Part shown: one piece after another, positions 7,309 to 16,341 of the stretch | Layout of the letters: each line of letters begins with the position of its first letter | How positions within the stretch are numbered: position 1 is the first letter of the stretch | Assembly (NCBI GenBank): GCA_963665495.1 | Contig: OY762289.1 | Coordinates: 3,472,001-3,536,000 of the forward strand | Origin: G963665495 sp963665495 | GTDB taxonomy: Bacteria; Desulfobacterota; Desulfovibrionia; Desulfovibrionales; Desulfovibrionaceae | Direction: 5' to 3' | DNA: 64,000 nt | Program-made: the position numbers and the translations under genes | Notes under the pieces: model-generated | What the model was told of the DNA's origin: nothing | The model's database searches: none | Seen by the model: only the letters and a program-made list of their open reading frames with translations

Positions 7309-7884
7309 CTAGGAAATCATCTGCTTGAAGGCCAAAAAGGCGAGGGACATGAAGCCGGCCATCACCAGCCCGATGGGCATTCCCTTCATCGACTGCGGCA
7401 CGCGGCAGACATCAAGGCGTTCGCGGATGGAAGCCAGAACCACCAGCGCGAGCAGGAAGCCGATACCGGCGGAGAACGAATAGAACACCGAGGTGCCGAA
7501 TCCGAATTCCTTACGCTGACAGATGATGGCGATACCGAGAACGGCGCAGTTCGTGGTGATCAGAGGCAGGAAGATGCCCAGGGATTTATACAGGGGCGGC
7601 ACCATTTTTTTCAGGAACATCTCAACAAACTGCACCAGGGCGGCAATGATGAGAATGAAGAAAATGGTCTGCAGATAGCCCAGGCCGTACGGAATAAGCA
7701 CGTAGGCTTGCGTCAGCCAGGTGAAGATGGTGGCCATGACCGCGACAAAGATAACGGCCAGGCCCATGCCGATGGAAACGCCCTTTTCCTTGGAGCACCC
7801 CAGGTACGGGCAGTTTCCGAGGTATTGGGCAAGGACGATGTTGTTTACGAAAATCGCCGAGATGAACATCAAAAAGTATTCCAT
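7309..7884 (-). CDS. rnfA: Rnf complex membrane subunit RnfA
   Basis: A 191-residue integral membrane protein with six predicted helices and the family signature FVNNIVLAQYLGNCPYLGCSKE near the N-terminus. RnfA/RnfE form a pseudo-symmetric pair holding an intramembrane [2Fe-2S] cluster; the conserved cysteines are seen in NCPYLGC and TTNCAVLG. It lies between rnfE and rnfB. Confidence 0.95.
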   Translation of the reverse strand: MEYFLMFISAIFVNNIVLAQYLGNCPYLGCSKEKGVSIGMGLAVIFVAVMATIFTWLTQAYVLIPYGLGYLQTIFFILIIAALVQFVEMFLKKMVPPLYKSLGIFLPLITTNCAVLGIAIICQRKEFGFGTSVFYSFSAGIGFLLALVVLASIRERLDVCRVPQSMKGMPIGLVMAGFMSLAFLAFKQMIS

Positions 7885-7909
7885 GATGGATATCCTTTAT
7901 TGATTGCTG

Positions 7910-8590
7910 TTAAGCCAGAGGCTTGCCGCCGGCGCAGGCGCCGCAGGCAGCGCAATCACCGGACATTTCTTCCGGGATGGGCTCGCCTTTGCGCTTGGCT
8001 TTCTTGATGGCCAGGAGGTTCATGCCTCCCAGCACCAGTCCCAGACAAATAAAAGCACCGGGTGCCGCCACCATGATGGCAAAGGGCTTGAACGTGGCCC
8101 ACATCACATGATGCCCGAACAGGGTGCCGTTGCCGAATATTTCCCGGAGGGCTCCGAGAAAGGTCAGGGACAGAGTGAAGCCGATGCCCATGCCCAATCC
8201 ATCGGCGATGGAGGGCAGCAACGTATTTTTGGCGGCAAAAGCTTCGGCGCGTCCGAGAATGATACAGTTAACAACAATCAACGGAACAAAGATACCCAGC
8301 TGCTGGTAAAGCGGGTAGGCATACGCCTGCATCAGCATTTCGACCGACACAACCAGCGTGGCGATGATCGCGACATAACACGCGATACGTACTTTTTTCG
8401 GAATGATATTGCGGACCAGGGAGATAATGGCGTTGGACAGGGTAAGCACGAAAATAACCGCAACGCCCATACCTAGACCGTTGTTCGCAGAGGAAGTGAC
8501 TGCCAATGTCGGGCAAAGCCCCAGCACAAGCTTGAACGGAGGTACTTCTTCCCAAAGTCCCTTGGAAAAGTCTTTCCATAAACTGGCCAT
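7910..8590 (-). CDS. rnfE: Rnf complex membrane subunit RnfE with Cys-rich tail
   Basis: The integral membrane partner of RnfA, with the family segments NPPFK-like (VPPFKLVLGLCPTLAVT), VVNCIILGRAEAFA and LGALREIFGNGTLFG. I start it at the ATG at 8590, where AAGGAG is 7 nt upstream, rather than the in-frame codon at 8617. The C-terminus carries an unusual short extension GDCAACGACAGGKPLA with three closely spaced cysteines. This is absent from the E. coli protein as I know it. Confidence 0.93.
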   Translation of the reverse strand: MASLWKDFSKGLWEEVPPFKLVLGLCPTLAVTSSANNGLGMGVAVIFVLTLSNAIISLVRNIIPKKVRIACYVAIIATLVVSVEMLMQAYAYPLYQQLGIFVPLIVVNCIILGRAEAFAAKNTLLPSIADGLGMGIGFTLSLTFLGALREIFGNGTLFGHHVMWATFKPFAIMVAAPGAFICLGLVLGGMNLLAIKKAKRKGEPIPEEMSGDCAACGACAGGKPLA

Positions 8591-8607
8591 AGTGCGCTCC
8601 TTAGCGG

Positions 8608-9183
8608 TTATTTCCAAGTTTCCAGGAATTTGGATTTTTCGTTTTTATAAATGCCCACAGCCTGGGATACGGCAATGATGGTACCAATGGACGAGAAAGT
8701 CGCACCGGAAACACCATCAATGGGGCCGCCTTTGCTTTTCAGTTCAATGCCTTCCATGGGAAGACCGGAAAACTGACGCGTATATTTGGTATCGGTCACG
8801 CGGGTGCCCAATCCGGGCGTTTCCTTCAGAGTGGTGATGCCGATTCCGGCCAGCGTATCATCAGCTGTGTTGAAGCCGACGATAACGCCGATGTCGCCGC
8901 CGTACCCTTTTCCAAAGGTTTCCATGGCCACTTGCTTGAGTTTGCCGTCCTTCATGGCCGGAAAGATCATCATTTCCTGCCCGTCGACGGTAAATGTCTT
9001 ACGGTCGTTGATGGGGTCGTTGTCATAGTCGGACAAAACAGTCTTCAATGCCGGCCCCTGGACATATGTCAAAACCTGTTTCTCAATGTCTGCCGCGGTA
9101 TTCTGCTTCAGAAAGGACAGCATGAAGCCCGATAAACCGCAGATCAAAGACAAAACGATTATCATGGAAGCGATTTCGCGCAT
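8608..9183 (-). CDS. rnfG: Rnf complex flavoprotein subunit RnfG
   Basis: A 191-residue subunit with one N-terminal membrane helix and an FMN-binding domain facing outside. The covalent FMN site is the SGAT motif within DGVSGATFSS, modified by ApbE at the Thr. ETPGLGTRVTD is the other conserved flavin-domain segment. It lies 3 bp downstream of rnfD. Confidence 0.95.
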   Translation of the reverse strand: MREIASMIIVLSLICGLSGFMLSFLKQNTAADIEKQVLTYVQGPALKTVLSDYDNDPINDRKTFTVDGQEMMIFPAMKDGKLKQVAMETFGKGYGGDIGVIVGFNTADDTLAGIGITTLKETPGLGTRVTDTKYTRQFSGLPMEGIELKSKGGPIDGVSGATFSSIGTIIAVSQAVGIYKNEKSKFLETWK

Positions 9184-9186
9184 CTC

Positions 9187-10140
9187 TTACCTCGCACCGA
9201 TTGGTTTAGGCTTGATAAGATCAATAAGCGGCGTGAACAGATTGGCGAGCAGAATCGCAAACGGTACGCCATCCGGATAGATGCCGTAGACGCGGATGAT
9301 GACCACCATGACGCCGCATAACAGACCAAATATTATCATCGGAACGACTCCCACCGGAGAGGAAGCCGTGTCGGTTGCCAGAAAGAATGCTCCAAACAGG
9401 GTGGACCCCGCCACCAGGTGGAACATGGGGCTGGCGTACATCTCGCTGTCCATGCCGTAGAAGATGGCGGCCGTAGCGAATACGCCGATGATAAAGGCCA
9501 GTGGGATGTAGATACGGATATGCCCGCGGATCAGCATGAAAATGCCGCCGAGCAGAACAGCCAGCACCTGTGCGGCACCCAGTCCGCCGAGCTGCTCGCC
9601 GATATACATCAGGTTCAGACTGGCGTCTTTGACGCTGTCTGCGCCGTAATATTTCAGATAACCGAGGAAATCGACCAGGTCGGTATTCAACATGGTGCCG
9701 ATTACGCTCATTTGATCCGGCCAGGAAACCCGCAAGATAGCCCAGCCCACAAGGGGTGCGCAGAGCGGGTTGGCTCCCAGTCCGCCGAAGAGCATCTTGG
9801 CGGCCATTATGGACACGGCGCTGCCGATCATCACCAGCCACCAGGGAGCGGAGGCCGGAAGGATGTAAGCGAAAAGCAGGCCAGTTACCAGAGCGCTGTA
9901 GTCGTCCACACTTATGTCGCGCTCCATTATTTTACAGCAAAGGGCTTCCGCCACCACTGCCGTGGCGCAGGAAATCCCGATGACCCTGACGGCGTCCATT
10001 CCGTAATACACGGTAGCCATGATCGCCGCGGGAAGAAGGGCCAGAACTGTTTCAATCATCATCCGTGGAACCGTCCGCCCGGAATGCCAGAACGGCGGCG
10101 CCTGTACGGTGAGCAAATTGGTTGCAGCCTCGTTTGCCAT
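9187..10140 (-). CDS. rnfD: Rnf complex membrane flavoprotein subunit RnfD
   Basis: A 317-residue polytopic subunit homologous to NqrB. Characteristic segments are the N-terminal PPFWHSGRTVPRMM, LGANPLCAPLVGWAILR, and FFLATDTASSPVG, which contains the Thr for covalent FMN. The C-terminal YGIYPDGVPFAILLANLF is also conserved. It carries electrons and ions across the membrane. It lies between rnfC and rnfG. Confidence 0.95.
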   Translation of the reverse strand: MANEAATNLLTVQAPPFWHSGRTVPRMMIETVLALLPAAIMATVYYGMDAVRVIGISCATAVVAEALCCKIMERDISVDDYSALVTGLLFAYILPASAPWWLVMIGSAVSIMAAKMLFGGLGANPLCAPLVGWAILRVSWPDQMSVIGTMLNTDLVDFLGYLKYYGADSVKDASLNLMYIGEQLGGLGAAQVLAVLLGGIFMLIRGHIRIYIPLAFIIGVFATAAIFYGMDSEMYASPMFHLVAGSTLFGAFFLATDTASSPVGVVPMIIFGLLCGVMVVIIRVYGIYPDGVPFAILLANLFTPLIDLIKPKPIGAR

Positions 10141-10167
10141 GGACCTTATCCTTCTTCGTTTCGTGGG

Positions 10168-11358
10168 TTATTCGCCGGTGAGACGACAGCTTGCTGTCTG
10201 CGCCTCAATGGCTGCGATTTCTTGTTTGGCTAACCGGATCAACTGCAGCATAGGGCGCCGCGAAGGACAGACATACCCGCAGATACCGCATTCTATGCAG
10301 TAGCTGATATTGTTCTTCTTGGCGTTGTCCCACAGCTGGAATTCCGCGTACCGGCTGAGCATGCCGGGCGACAGCTTAACCGGACAACGGAGCACGCACT
10401 CGCCGCAGTTGATGCAGGGCATGTCCGTCAGCGGCGGGAAGGTTCCGTCCGGGATAACCGTCAGCGCCTGATCCCACTTTCCGATTCCTCTGCTCAAGTC
10501 GGAGAGCGCTTCGCCGCGCATGGGGCCGCCCAAAACAACCGTATCTTTGGAGGCGTACTTGGCGCCGGCTTCGTCCAGCAGTTCCGTTATAGGCGTTCCA
10601 ATCTTTGCCTTGAGTATCTTGCCGTTCACATTGACGATGGTTTCCGTCAAAGGCATGCCGGTTTCCACAACGCGGCCGATGGACCAGATCTCGAGCAGGC
10701 TGATGACGTGCACGCCTTCAGTTCCGTAATGCCCTGTGGCAGCCTTGGTCACAAACAGGTCCAGGCCGTTGGGGTACTTGTCCGCAACCTGCACCACAGT
10801 GGTGCCGTGCAACGGCTTAACGCCGTCTTGCGAGACAACCAGCTTGATTTCCGAAGGAGCCGCCAATTTTTCCAGCACGGCCAGGCCGCGCTCCAGGGTC
10901 TCACGCTCTGTTTTGAGCAGAACCTCGTGCACATTGACACCGGGCTCAGGGTTGACGCCATTGACAATGAGCATGCCCGTTTTTCTCATGGTCTTTGTGC
11001 TCACGCCCAGCGTCTTGAGAATAGCAGCCAGCTCATCACCTTCAATGTCCGCCAGCTCTGCCAGCAGCACTTCCGGAAAAGCGGGTGGCTCCTCGCCTTC
11101 TTTTACTGTGGGGAGTTCTTCTTTGATGACAACCATGGTCAGGGTAACGTCCGAAACGATACCCTGGATCGGCGAATGCAGATCGCCGACGCTGTGAGCA
11201 GGATGATCGGCAATCAAGGTGCCCAGAGAAACGAGCGCTTTCTTTTTAATGGTTTTGGAAGAATGCCCTACCAGCGGTATATTGACCGTCTTGGGGGCCG
11301 GGCCTTCCTGAATCTGGACCTCTGCGCCTGTGGTAAGTGTAAATGTAGGCTTTGTCAT
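10168..11358 (-). CDS. rnfC: Rnf complex subunit RnfC
   Basis: The peripheral subunit with a flavin/NADH-type domain and two [4Fe-4S] clusters near the C-terminus (CINCGECVLRCP and CIECGICGYVCP). It couples the complex to NAD or, with the neighbouring cytochrome, to periplasmic carriers. I take the ATG at 11358, which overlaps the end of the cytochrome gene region; a GTG three codons upstream is possible. At 396 residues it lacks the long C-terminal repeats of E. coli RsxC. Confidence 0.94.
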   Translation of the reverse strand: MTKPTFTLTTGAEVQIQEGPAPKTVNIPLVGHSSKTIKKKALVSLGTLIADHPAHSVGDLHSPIQGIVSDVTLTMVVIKEELPTVKEGEEPPAFPEVLLAELADIEGDELAAILKTLGVSTKTMRKTGMLIVNGVNPEPGVNVHEVLLKTERETLERGLAVLEKLAAPSEIKLVVSQDGVKPLHGTTVVQVADKYPNGLDLFVTKAATGHYGTEGVHVISLLEIWSIGRVVETGMPLTETIVNVNGKILKAKIGTPITELLDEAGAKYASKDTVVLGGPMRGEALSDLSRGIGKWDQALTVIPDGTFPPLTDMPCINCGECVLRCPVKLSPGMLSRYAEFQLWDNAKKNNISYCIECGICGYVCPSRRPMLQLIRLAKQEIAAIEAQTASCRLTGE

Positions 11359-11363
11359 GGCGA

Positions 11364-12131
11364 TCACTTAATATGGCATTTGTTACAGGCTGCTTTGTCA
11401 TAGGGGCCCTTGCCCATCTTCTCATGACAGCCCATGCAGCTTTTGTGGAACATCTCGCCTCGTGCCGGAATCAGGAATCCATCGTCCTGATAGTGACAGC
11501 TTTTGCAGGGAACATTGACATCCGCATGCCCTGCTTTGGCGTCCTTGCCTTTGCCAATAGCGTTGTGGCAATGCGTGCACCCGGCCAGCTTTTCTTCAAA
11601 AGCGTCCTCGTGGCAGGTTGCACAACGTGCGTGCACGGCGTCACGTTCCGAAGGCATGCCTTCCGACCCCGTCGCGTCATGACACTCGCCGCAGTTGGTT
11701 GGTGTTTCTTCGATGTCCGTATCGTGGTGGCAGTCCGTACAGTCTGGCGTATACATGTCATTATGTGCGTCATGATCGTACTTGCTGCGTTCGGTAAAGG
11801 ACATGTGATGGCACATCTGGCACATCTGATCATTTCCCGCGAACTTTTTCTCATGGTCTTTCAAATAGGAGTTGGTAAATTCGACGGGGTGGCAATGTCC
11901 GCAAGGCAGGGCGCCCTTTGCTCCGGGCTGCTGCTCATGGTGACATTTTTCACAAGCTAAGCCGTACTTTTCGGCATGCTGTTTATGGTTAAACACAACC
12001 GCACCACCGGTGTTGGGCAACAACACTCTGGTAGGCGTCGCCTCACCAGTTTCAGGCATCAAATAGCCAACAATTCCCACTAGCCCCAGCACCAATGCTA
12101 AGACAGTAATGGGCATATAACGTTTTTGCAC
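11364..12131 (-). CDS. Rnf-linked decaheme cytochrome c
   Basis: A periplasmic multiheme cytochrome anchored by an N-terminal helix (PITVLALVLGLVGIVGYLM). I count ten CXXCH sites (CEKCH, CGHCH, CQMCH, CTDCH, CGECH, CATCH, CTHCH, CKSCH, CMGCH, CNKCH). In Desulfovibrio a decaheme cytochrome precedes rnfC and is thought to link Rnf to the periplasmic cytochrome c3 pool. The start is a GTG at 12131, with AGGGGA about 7 nt upstream; upstream in-frame ATGs lack a ribosome site and would bury the anchor. Confidence 0.92.
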   Translation of the reverse strand: MQKRYMPITVLALVLGLVGIVGYLMPETGEATPTRVLLPNTGGAVVFNHKQHAEKYGLACEKCHHEQQPGAKGALPCGHCHPVEFTNSYLKDHEKKFAGNDQMCQMCHHMSFTERSKYDHDAHNDMYTPDCTDCHHDTDIEETPTNCGECHDATGSEGMPSERDAVHARCATCHEDAFEEKLAGCTHCHNAIGKGKDAKAGHADVNVPCKSCHYQDDGFLIPARGEMFHKSCMGCHEKMGKGPYDKAACNKCHIK

Positions 12132-12849
12132 CGATATTCCCCTTTTGTTGCAATTGGTTGATGGCCCGTTCTCTTGAGCAAGTGATTGATACATTTTTCC
12201 ATCTGTGTCAATCCCCAAAATTTATTAACAAAAGTTTGAATCTTCCTCCATTACGTGAAAATTTTCACAAAACTTATCGACATTTAGAATTCACGAGCAC
12301 GTTCTTTTTTTCACATACTCTAACCCGTCGTTCTTTCAGATTTAAGTTATTACCCTCCAACTAAAGACCCCTTACCCCTCTTTTTCTTCTCCTGAACATT
12401 CGCCCCCCTGATGTTGCCCTATCAAATACGCGGTTAGTTGCAGACAAACTTTTTTTTTGTCAGTATTTTCAAGCTCAAAGATGGGTTTCAGCACAAAAAA
12501 AGTGCAAAATGCATCTGAGTTGGTCATGCAGTACAGGTTTTTTCAGCTCTCCAGAGGCTGTATATTCCTTTGTAATAGTTACTTCTTTCACAAGAGAAAA
12601 TCTAACAAATTCCATTTATGTTAAAAATAAATTAGCTCGTACGTAACTCTTAGGGACGTGTTTTGATAAAATAACATCCGCAGTGGTACTATTTCCTACA
12701 TGAAGCAGAGAAAAATACAGTCTGTTACTGTGTCATTTTGACCATGGCTTCCCAAAAATGACCCATCATGCTAGCTTCTTCAGCGAATCAATAACGGAAG
12801 ACACACTATCCAGCCCACCTAAAACTCCATGAAACACCGAGGAACAACC
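12132..12849. other. AT-rich spacer between the Rnf operon and yjbQ
   Basis: About 720 bp holding the Rnf promoter region, including a CRP/HcpR-type palindrome. It has many T/A runs and no credible gene. Confidence 0.6.
12255..12268. promoter_or_regulatory. CRP/FNR-family (HcpR-type) palindrome upstream of the Rnf operon
   Basis: GTGAAAATTTTCAC is a perfect 14-bp palindrome of the form GTGA-N6-TCAC, the CRP-family half-site arrangement also described for HcpR in Desulfovibrio. It lies about 125 bp upstream of the cytochrome c start codon. Confidence 0.5.
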
Positions 12850-13266
12850 ATGAAAAGCTATAGAAAGGAACTTTGGTTCAACATTCCGGCCCGGCGCGGA
12901 TTCGTCAACATTACGCCCCAGGTGGAAGAAGCACTGCGCGACAGCGGCATCACGGAAGGACTCGTGCTGGTCAACGCCATGCACATCACGGCCAGCGTGT
13001 TCATCAACGACGATGAATCCGGGCTGCACCACGACTATGACATCTGGCTGGAGAAACTGGCTCCGCACGAACCCGTCAGCCAGTACCGCCATAACCGCGG
13101 CGAAGATAATGCGGATGCCCACATGAAGCGTCAGATCATGGGGCGGGAAGTGGTTGTGGCCGTCACGGAAGGACGGTTGGATTTCGGTACCTGGGAGCAA
13201 ATTTTCTACGGCGAATTCGATGGCCGTCGCCGCAAACGGGCCCTGATCAAAATCATTGGCGAATGA
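12850..13266 (+). CDS. YjbQ/UPF0047 family protein
   Basis: A 138-residue protein of the YjbQ (secondary thiamine-phosphate synthase-like) family. Conserved features are NITPQVEEALRDSGITEGLVLVNAMHITASVFINDDE, the HNRGEDNADAHMKRQIMG metal-site region with His and Asp, and G-T-W-E-Q-I-F-Y-G-E-F-D-G at the end. The start ATG at 12850 follows GAGGAA. The gene stands alone with its own terminator. Weak thiamine-phosphate synthase activity is reported for some homologs; the physiological role is uncertain. Confidence 0.9.
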   Translation: MKSYRKELWFNIPARRGFVNITPQVEEALRDSGITEGLVLVNAMHITASVFINDDESGLHHDYDIWLEKLAPHEPVSQYRHNRGEDNADAHMKRQIMGREVVVAVTEGRLDFGTWEQIFYGEFDGRRRKRALIKIIGE

Positions 13267-13284
13267 CTTCTTCAGCTCAGTTTA

Positions 13285-13310
13285 CGTTGCATAGTGCAAC
13301 GCACTTTTTT
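13285..13310 (+). terminator. Terminator after yjbQ
   Basis: A 7-bp stem CGTTGCA / TGCAACG with a TAG loop, then GCACTTTTTT. Confidence 0.65.
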
Positions 13311-13331
13311 GCACATTGCCTTTTCCTGAGT

Positions 13332-13372
13332 GAAAAAAATCGGGCTCCAGGAAAATATTTCACTGGAGCCCG
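13332..13372 (-). terminator. Terminator of the chemoreceptor operon
   Basis: A 10-bp stem CGGGCTCCAG (13341-13350) / CTGGAGCCCG (13363-13372), followed on the minus strand by ATTTTTTTCA. Confidence 0.85.
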
Positions 13373-13404
13373 TCTTCATTGCACTGGAATACCTTTTTCA
13401 AAAT

Positions 13405-15711
13405 TTAACCGGCTTTCATAGACTCCACCAGACTTTCCAGTTCAGCGGCCAGACTGGCCAGCTCCACAACCGCCTGATTGGCTTCGTCCATGGCCGAAGC
13501 GGTCTGTTGCGAGGTGGTGTTTACCATCTCAATTGACCTGGAAATTTCCTCGGACGTACTGGCCTGTTCCTCCGAAGCAGTGGCAATATTCTGCGCCTGC
13601 GTGAAGTTGTTGTCCGCACTTGCCAGGATTTCGCTGAAAACCTCTCTGGCAGCGCCGACCATGGCAATGGAATTTTCCACCTCTTCCCGAGTGGATCGCA
13701 TGTGGTTCACATTACGGGCAGTGGAATCCGTAATGGACGTGACCGCGGTGGTGACTTCGCCCGTGGCGTGCATGGTTTTCTCCGCGAGTTTGCGTACTTC
13801 ATCTGCAACAACAGCAAATCCGCGCCCGGCCTCTCCCGCCCTCGCGGCTTCAATGGCGGCATTGAGCGCCAGCAGATTGGTCTGATCCGCAATATCCGAA
13901 ATGACGTTCATGATCGAATCAATGCCCCCTACCTGCTTGTTCAAATCATCCAGCTCGCTTTCAAGAATGCTGAACTGCTTATTAATGGCCTCAATCACGG
14001 ACACCACATTGCTGATAGTTTCATTGCCGGAGGTAATTCGTTCGCGCGCGTTTTCCGCATCCGATGCAGCGGATGAGGCGTTTTGCGCCACTTCCACCAC
14101 AGAAGCGTTCATCTGGCTCATGGCCGCGGCTGTTCCCGTCGCCAGTTCCTGTTGCGAAGCCGCTCCGTTGGAGGCTTCCTCAATTTGATTGGACAGCTGT
14201 TGCGCGGCAGAAGAAACGCGCAGTACGATATCCTGAACAGTCCCTGCCGCGGCAAGCATGCCGTCGCGCTTGGCCTGTTCCGCTTCCTGCTTCGCCTTGT
14301 CGGCTTCGGCCTGGGCTTCCAGCGCCACCTGAGCCCTTTGTTCGGCCCTTTCCCGTTCCTCTTCCATCTCACGAAATATTTTCTGCAATTGCCGGTGCAT
14401 ATGAATGATCGCAAGGTAAATGCCCTTAGCGTTTTCAATGGAATCAAAATTAAGGGAATCATCACCTGCGGCAATGCGTTCGGCCACCATGGCAATTTCC
14501 TTCGGGTCGCCGCCGATCTGGTTGCGGATGGTCCGCCTGTTGAACAGCAGTATCACGATGGTCAGAGCCGTAAGAATCCCTATGCCGGACAACAGCAAGA
14601 GTTTCAAAGTTCGAAAAGAGGCATCCATTGCGACCTTGTCCTGAGCGCGAACCTGCTTCAATTCGGAAACGAATGCGGACAACCTGCTCTGCGCTTCGGC
14701 GAGTATTTTCTGTCCTACCCCGGAATCGAGACGCTCCGTAATCTTCGACCACATGAAATTGATATTACCCACTTCGGACTGGCTGTTGGCCAAAAGTTGC
14801 AGAAAAGCGGCCGCACTCTCGACCCGCTCCTTAGTGAGCACTGGGATTTTCTGTACGGCTTCAAACATTTTTACGGGATCAATGCCCAGTTCCCCGGCGA
14901 TCTTCCTGAACTTCTCATAGTCGGGCTGCTCCGTAAGCACCTGCCCGCCCAACCAGGAACCAATCTGAACGCCATCCACTATGATCGGAACGGCAAAGTC
15001 AACCAGGCCCGCATGACAGGTATAGGCATAGGGCTTGCCGGTCTCATTGGCCACCTTTCCGCCCTTCACGTCATTAACCGTACAACGCCTTCCGCCTTCC
15101 TTGTTGGCCCGGATCAGGCCGAAACAGAAGGTACTGAATTCGTCAAAGCTCTGCTCCTTGACGGCGTTCCCCTCAATATCCGTTATCAGGCTGGCAAGAC
15201 CTGTCATTTTGGAAAAAAGCCTCTGGTACTCGCGCAGCATGTGGGGGTCCAGGACCTGTTCTATCTTGACCATATTGCCGTTAACCGCCTGCCGCTTGCG
15301 TTCATCCGGTGTCATATCCATACGTTTGCGATCCGCAATGGAGGGCTCGGCTTCCTGCTCGTACCATTTGCCCATCAACCCTTGCGCGTCCGCTAGCAGT
15401 TCCGTATTCATGCCGATGACAGATCCGATTTCAATGGCTTTTTCCGTCAGATCCACATATTTTTTCTGCAATTCCTGATAGGGAGTCAGATACTCCTGCT
15501 TTCCGGTAAGCATATAGTTGCGCACACTTGCTTCCAGAGCGCGCATGGAACTGCTCAGTTCGCCGGCAACCTGAATCAGATCCACAGTGGACGACTGCGC
15601 CTTGTCCACTTTTAGAAAATCCTCCATGACTGTGAACACATAAAAGCAACCGATAAAAATCATACACAGCATGGCCACATTGCCTAAAGTCATCTGCATT
15701 TGAAATTTCAT
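13405..15711 (-). CDS. Methyl-accepting chemotaxis protein with PocR sensor domain
   Basis: A 768-residue chemoreceptor. TM1 lies at about 8-30 and a helical segment at about 35-145. A PocR ligand-binding domain at about 150-315 has the conserved Cys and aromatic pattern CFGLIR...RRC...YTCHAGLVDFAVPI...GGQVL. TM2 is at about 369-391, a HAMP-like region follows, and the long signalling coiled coil has its tip at DQTNLLALNAAIEAARAGE. It signals to CheA/CheW. It starts 9 bp after the DsbD/UreH-like gene, so it is probably in the same operon as the exported MIP18-domain protein. PocR sits between the two membrane helices, which would place it outside the cytoplasm. Confidence 0.93.
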   Translation of the reverse strand: MKFQMQMTLGNVAMLCMIFIGCFYVFTVMEDFLKVDKAQSSTVDLIQVAGELSSSMRALEASVRNYMLTGKQEYLTPYQELQKKYVDLTEKAIEIGSVIGMNTELLADAQGLMGKWYEQEAEPSIADRKRMDMTPDERKRQAVNGNMVKIEQVLDPHMLREYQRLFSKMTGLASLITDIEGNAVKEQSFDEFSTFCFGLIRANKEGGRRCTVNDVKGGKVANETGKPYAYTCHAGLVDFAVPIIVDGVQIGSWLGGQVLTEQPDYEKFRKIAGELGIDPVKMFEAVQKIPVLTKERVESAAAFLQLLANSQSEVGNINFMWSKITERLDSGVGQKILAEAQSRLSAFVSELKQVRAQDKVAMDASFRTLKLLLLSGIGILTALTIVILLFNRRTIRNQIGGDPKEIAMVAERIAAGDDSLNFDSIENAKGIYLAIIHMHRQLQKIFREMEEERERAEQRAQVALEAQAEADKAKQEAEQAKRDGMLAAAGTVQDIVLRVSSAAQQLSNQIEEASNGAASQQELATGTAAAMSQMNASVVEVAQNASSAASDAENARERITSGNETISNVVSVIEAINKQFSILESELDDLNKQVGGIDSIMNVISDIADQTNLLALNAAIEAARAGEAGRGFAVVADEVRKLAEKTMHATGEVTTAVTSITDSTARNVNHMRSTREEVENSIAMVGAAREVFSEILASADNNFTQAQNIATASEEQASTSEEISRSIEMVNTTSQQTASAMDEANQAVVELASLAAELESLVESMKAG

Positions 15712-15720
15712 TGAGGCCCC

Positions 15721-16341
15721 TTAGTATGTAACGTACGAATCGGTGAAAGTGAATGAAATGCCACGCCAGACAAAATACAAGCCCACACAGGCACAAACAA
15801 TCCTGGAAAAGGAAACCATATAACGATGCCGTATTTTGACGGACAGCAATGAAAAAGGAAGCAGATACATAGAGGAAGCAAGAAAAAACAACAGAAAGAA
15901 CAGCAGTCCCCGTAATGGACTCCCTTTTTCCACCGCGACGGTTAAGGCCAGTAAAACAGGAGGGCAAAGCGTAACGCTGTTAAGCACGCCGGCAAGAAAC
16001 AAAGCCTTTTTCGTTCCCAGAAATTCCCGCCCGCCCGGACAGCCCGTACAGGAACGCCTGAAAACCTGGGCAATGAGCATTGCTCCCAGCGCAATGTCAG
16101 TGAACGCGAAAAACAACTTACTGTGGGGCAGCGAACCGCCGAGACTTCCGGCCAGGCCCGCCAGCGCGCCGAGCAGACAATAGGCGGCAAGCCTGCCGCT
16201 TAGAAACACACCCAGCAGACAGACCCCGTTTTTCAAGCCTTTCTGCGGGGCGACCAGAAGCAGAGATGCCAGCGAAGGCGCGCATTTGCTCATACAGTAG
16301 ACGCCCGCAGAGGCGCCCAGCGACAAGGCCTGTAAAACCAT
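15721..16341 (-). CDS. DsbD/UreH-type polytopic membrane protein
   Basis: A 206-residue membrane protein with about six helices, two paired cysteine regions (YCMSKCAPS and VFRRSCTGCPGG) and the motif NSVTLCPPVLLAL. It resembles the UreH/SafE or CcdA/DsbD transmembrane family, which exports reductant or sulfur compounds. The ATG at 16341 overlaps the upstream stop (ATGA), which fixes the start and indicates translational coupling with the exported MIP18-domain protein. Likely roles are electron or thiol transfer, or metal/sulfur export; I cannot decide between them. Confidence 0.75.
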   Translation of the reverse strand: MVLQALSLGASAGVYCMSKCAPSLASLLLVAPQKGLKNGVCLLGVFLSGRLAAYCLLGALAGLAGSLGGSLPHSKLFFAFTDIALGAMLIAQVFRRSCTGCPGGREFLGTKKALFLAGVLNSVTLCPPVLLALTVAVEKGSPLRGLLFFLLFFLASSMYLLPFSLLSVKIRHRYMVSFSRIVCACVGLYFVWRGISFTFTDSYVTY

